Positions 6,065 through 6,543 of a stretch of 6,543 nucleotides of DNA are shown here, piece by piece. Position numbers and translations under genes: made by a program. The stretch is from Fidelibacterota bacterium (GTDB lineage: Bacteria; Fidelibacterota; Marinisomatia; Marinisomatales; UBA2128), in assembly GCA_002402135.1 (NCBI GenBank), contig NVVH01000051.1:2442-8984 (forward strand). Direction: 5' to 3'. Below the pieces are notes generated by a model. It searched no databases. It worked only from the letters and a program-made list of their open reading frames with translations, and was not told the DNA's origin. How positions within the stretch are numbered: the stretch's first letter is position 1; each line of letters starts with the position of its first letter.

Positions 6065-6256
6065 GCGGTTACCTGAGCAGCCCGTATTGCTGTAGTGGCT
6101 GCAGAAACCGATGGCTTCGACGTTGAGCGCGCCATGGCGCAAACGGGCACCCAGTTCGTAGTTTACGCTGATTTCCGGGTCTAGGTCGGTGTCACTGGCA
6201 CCCACTCCGGGTAGCAGTTCCGTGGTGCCAGGCTGGTGTGCACCTTGGTGAGAAAA
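6065..6256 (-). pseudogene. Remnant of a TonB-dependent receptor (C-terminal region fragment)
   Basis: One minus-strand frame is open from 6256 to a stop at 6034-6032. It has no start codon or signal peptide and reads, in pieces, ELLPGVGASDTDLDPEIS, VNYELGARLRHGALNVEAIGF, then SHYSNTGCSGNR. Pro-Glu, about four residues, N-Y-E-L-G-x-R, about a dozen residues, then E-A-x-x-F with a following Y-S-N is the hallmark of the late barrel strands of FecA-type TonB-dependent siderophore receptors, which are normally 700 or more residues. The preceding SHQGAHQPG also recalls the family's G-V-H-x-G-F-x-P-P segment. Both ends are lost: upstream it meets a TGA and then the terminator of the phosphate-porin gene, downstream it runs into the DcaP-like porin leader. 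It is a stub from a deletion. The family call is by eye. Confidence 0.7.
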
Positions 6257-6258
6257 TC

Positions 6259-6285
6259 AAAAAAAAGGGCAGAAAGATCTGCCCT
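6259..6285 (-). terminator. Intrinsic terminator downstream of the OprP-type porin
   Basis: On the minus strand an 8-bp stem (arms AGGGCAGA and TCTGCCCT, loop of four) is followed by T residues at 6266-6259, the first of which also pairs in the stem. It lies about 130 bases past the porin stop and shields the downstream DcaP-like porin from read-through. Confidence 0.9.
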
Positions 6286-6417
6286 AAAAACCTGAGTAAC
6301 CTCTTTAACTCGGGATCGATACTATCAGGGTAGGTTGAATCCAACCTGAATTTTCAGATTATTTTTTTCAACGATCCTCGTTATTGGCGTCGAGTCAAAC
6401 ATAAGCTCGATCAAGGA
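6286..6417. other. 3' untranslated stretch of the OprP-type porin with inverted repeats
   Basis: The stretch holds no gene. It contains adjacent inverted repeats, aggttg-aatc-caacct (6332-6347) and ctgaa-tt-ttcag (6346-6357), which overlap by two bases and lack a T-tract suitable for minus-strand termination. The long untranslated tail before the real terminator is mildly unusual. Confidence 0.45.
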
Positions 6418-6543
6418 TCAGAATGCGTACTGGAACCTTGCGCGAACTTCATCTCCGCTCGCGCCATTGGCTTCTTCGCCATCCATGTAGCTCATACCCA
6501 GTCGAACATTCTTGTTGGCGTAATAGTTAACGCCCAGTGTTGT
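6418..6543 (-). CDS. Phosphate-selective porin (OprP/OprO-type), C-terminal 41 residues only
   Basis: Only the last 41 codons are in the window, entering from the right edge and ending at TGA 6420-6418. The sequence TLGVNYYANKNVRLGMSYM (about the first 20 residues), then an acidic loop with D-G-E-E and the terminal strand EVRARFQYAF, matches the last two strands of OprP/OprO porins, which are about 400 residues long and usually end in Y-x-F or Q-x-x-F. The family channels phosphate or polyphosphate across the outer membrane, but many marine members have other unknown substrates, so selectivity should not be assumed. It ends in C-terminal Phe, the signal for barrel insertion by the BAM complex. 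Confidence 0.85.
   Translation of the reverse strand, partial: TTLGVNYYANKNVRLGMSYMDGEEANGASGDEVRARFQYAF

Noticed and set aside
6332..6369. Plus-strand terminator (hairpin aggttg/caacct followed by a T run)
   Set aside because: The T run is about 15 bases from the stem and there is no plus-strand gene upstream to terminate.

Overview
All recognisable genes in this window lie on the minus strand, so they read from high to low coordinates. Outer-membrane barrels ending in a C-terminal Phe, Sec signal peptides, a LysR regulator and intrinsic terminators point to a Gram-negative proteobacterium. A marine gammaproteobacterium of the Marinobacter type is my best guess, from protein style only. No RNA gene, CRISPR array or intact mobile element is visible.

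In order of transcription: (1) the C-terminal end of a phosphate-selective (OprP/OprO-type) porin enters at the right edge and stops at 6418, followed by a terminator at 6259-6285. (2) At 6065-6256 lies an unstarted fragment resembling the C-terminal half of a TonB-dependent receptor, a relic of a lost gene. (3) After an AT-rich leader full of inverted repeats comes an intact DcaP-like trimeric porin (4755-5933), ending in a heavily structured 3' region. (4) At 3184-4610 lies a second large porin of another family. It appears as two open frames but is one broken gene, with a 5-bp tandem duplication that frameshifts the signal peptide and a single in-frame TGA about a third of the way through. 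It still has a canonical terminator. (5) At 1409-3052 is a secreted protein with a FlgT-C-like N-terminal domain and a probable beta-propeller with Ca-binding-type loops. (6) At 1025-1261 is a tiny secreted protein with a His/Asp-rich tail. (7) At the left edge is a LysR-type regulator truncated by the window end.

The window reads as a cell-envelope uptake locus in flux: four successive outer-membrane channel or receptor genes, of which one is intact, one continues outside the window, one is freshly inactivated and one is a stub. The periplasmic propeller and the metal-binding-like peptide sit downstream. Whether the LysR protein controls the porins cannot be decided from sequence alone. The most distinctive observation is the double lesion in the second porin. 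I found no convincing new multi-gene system.
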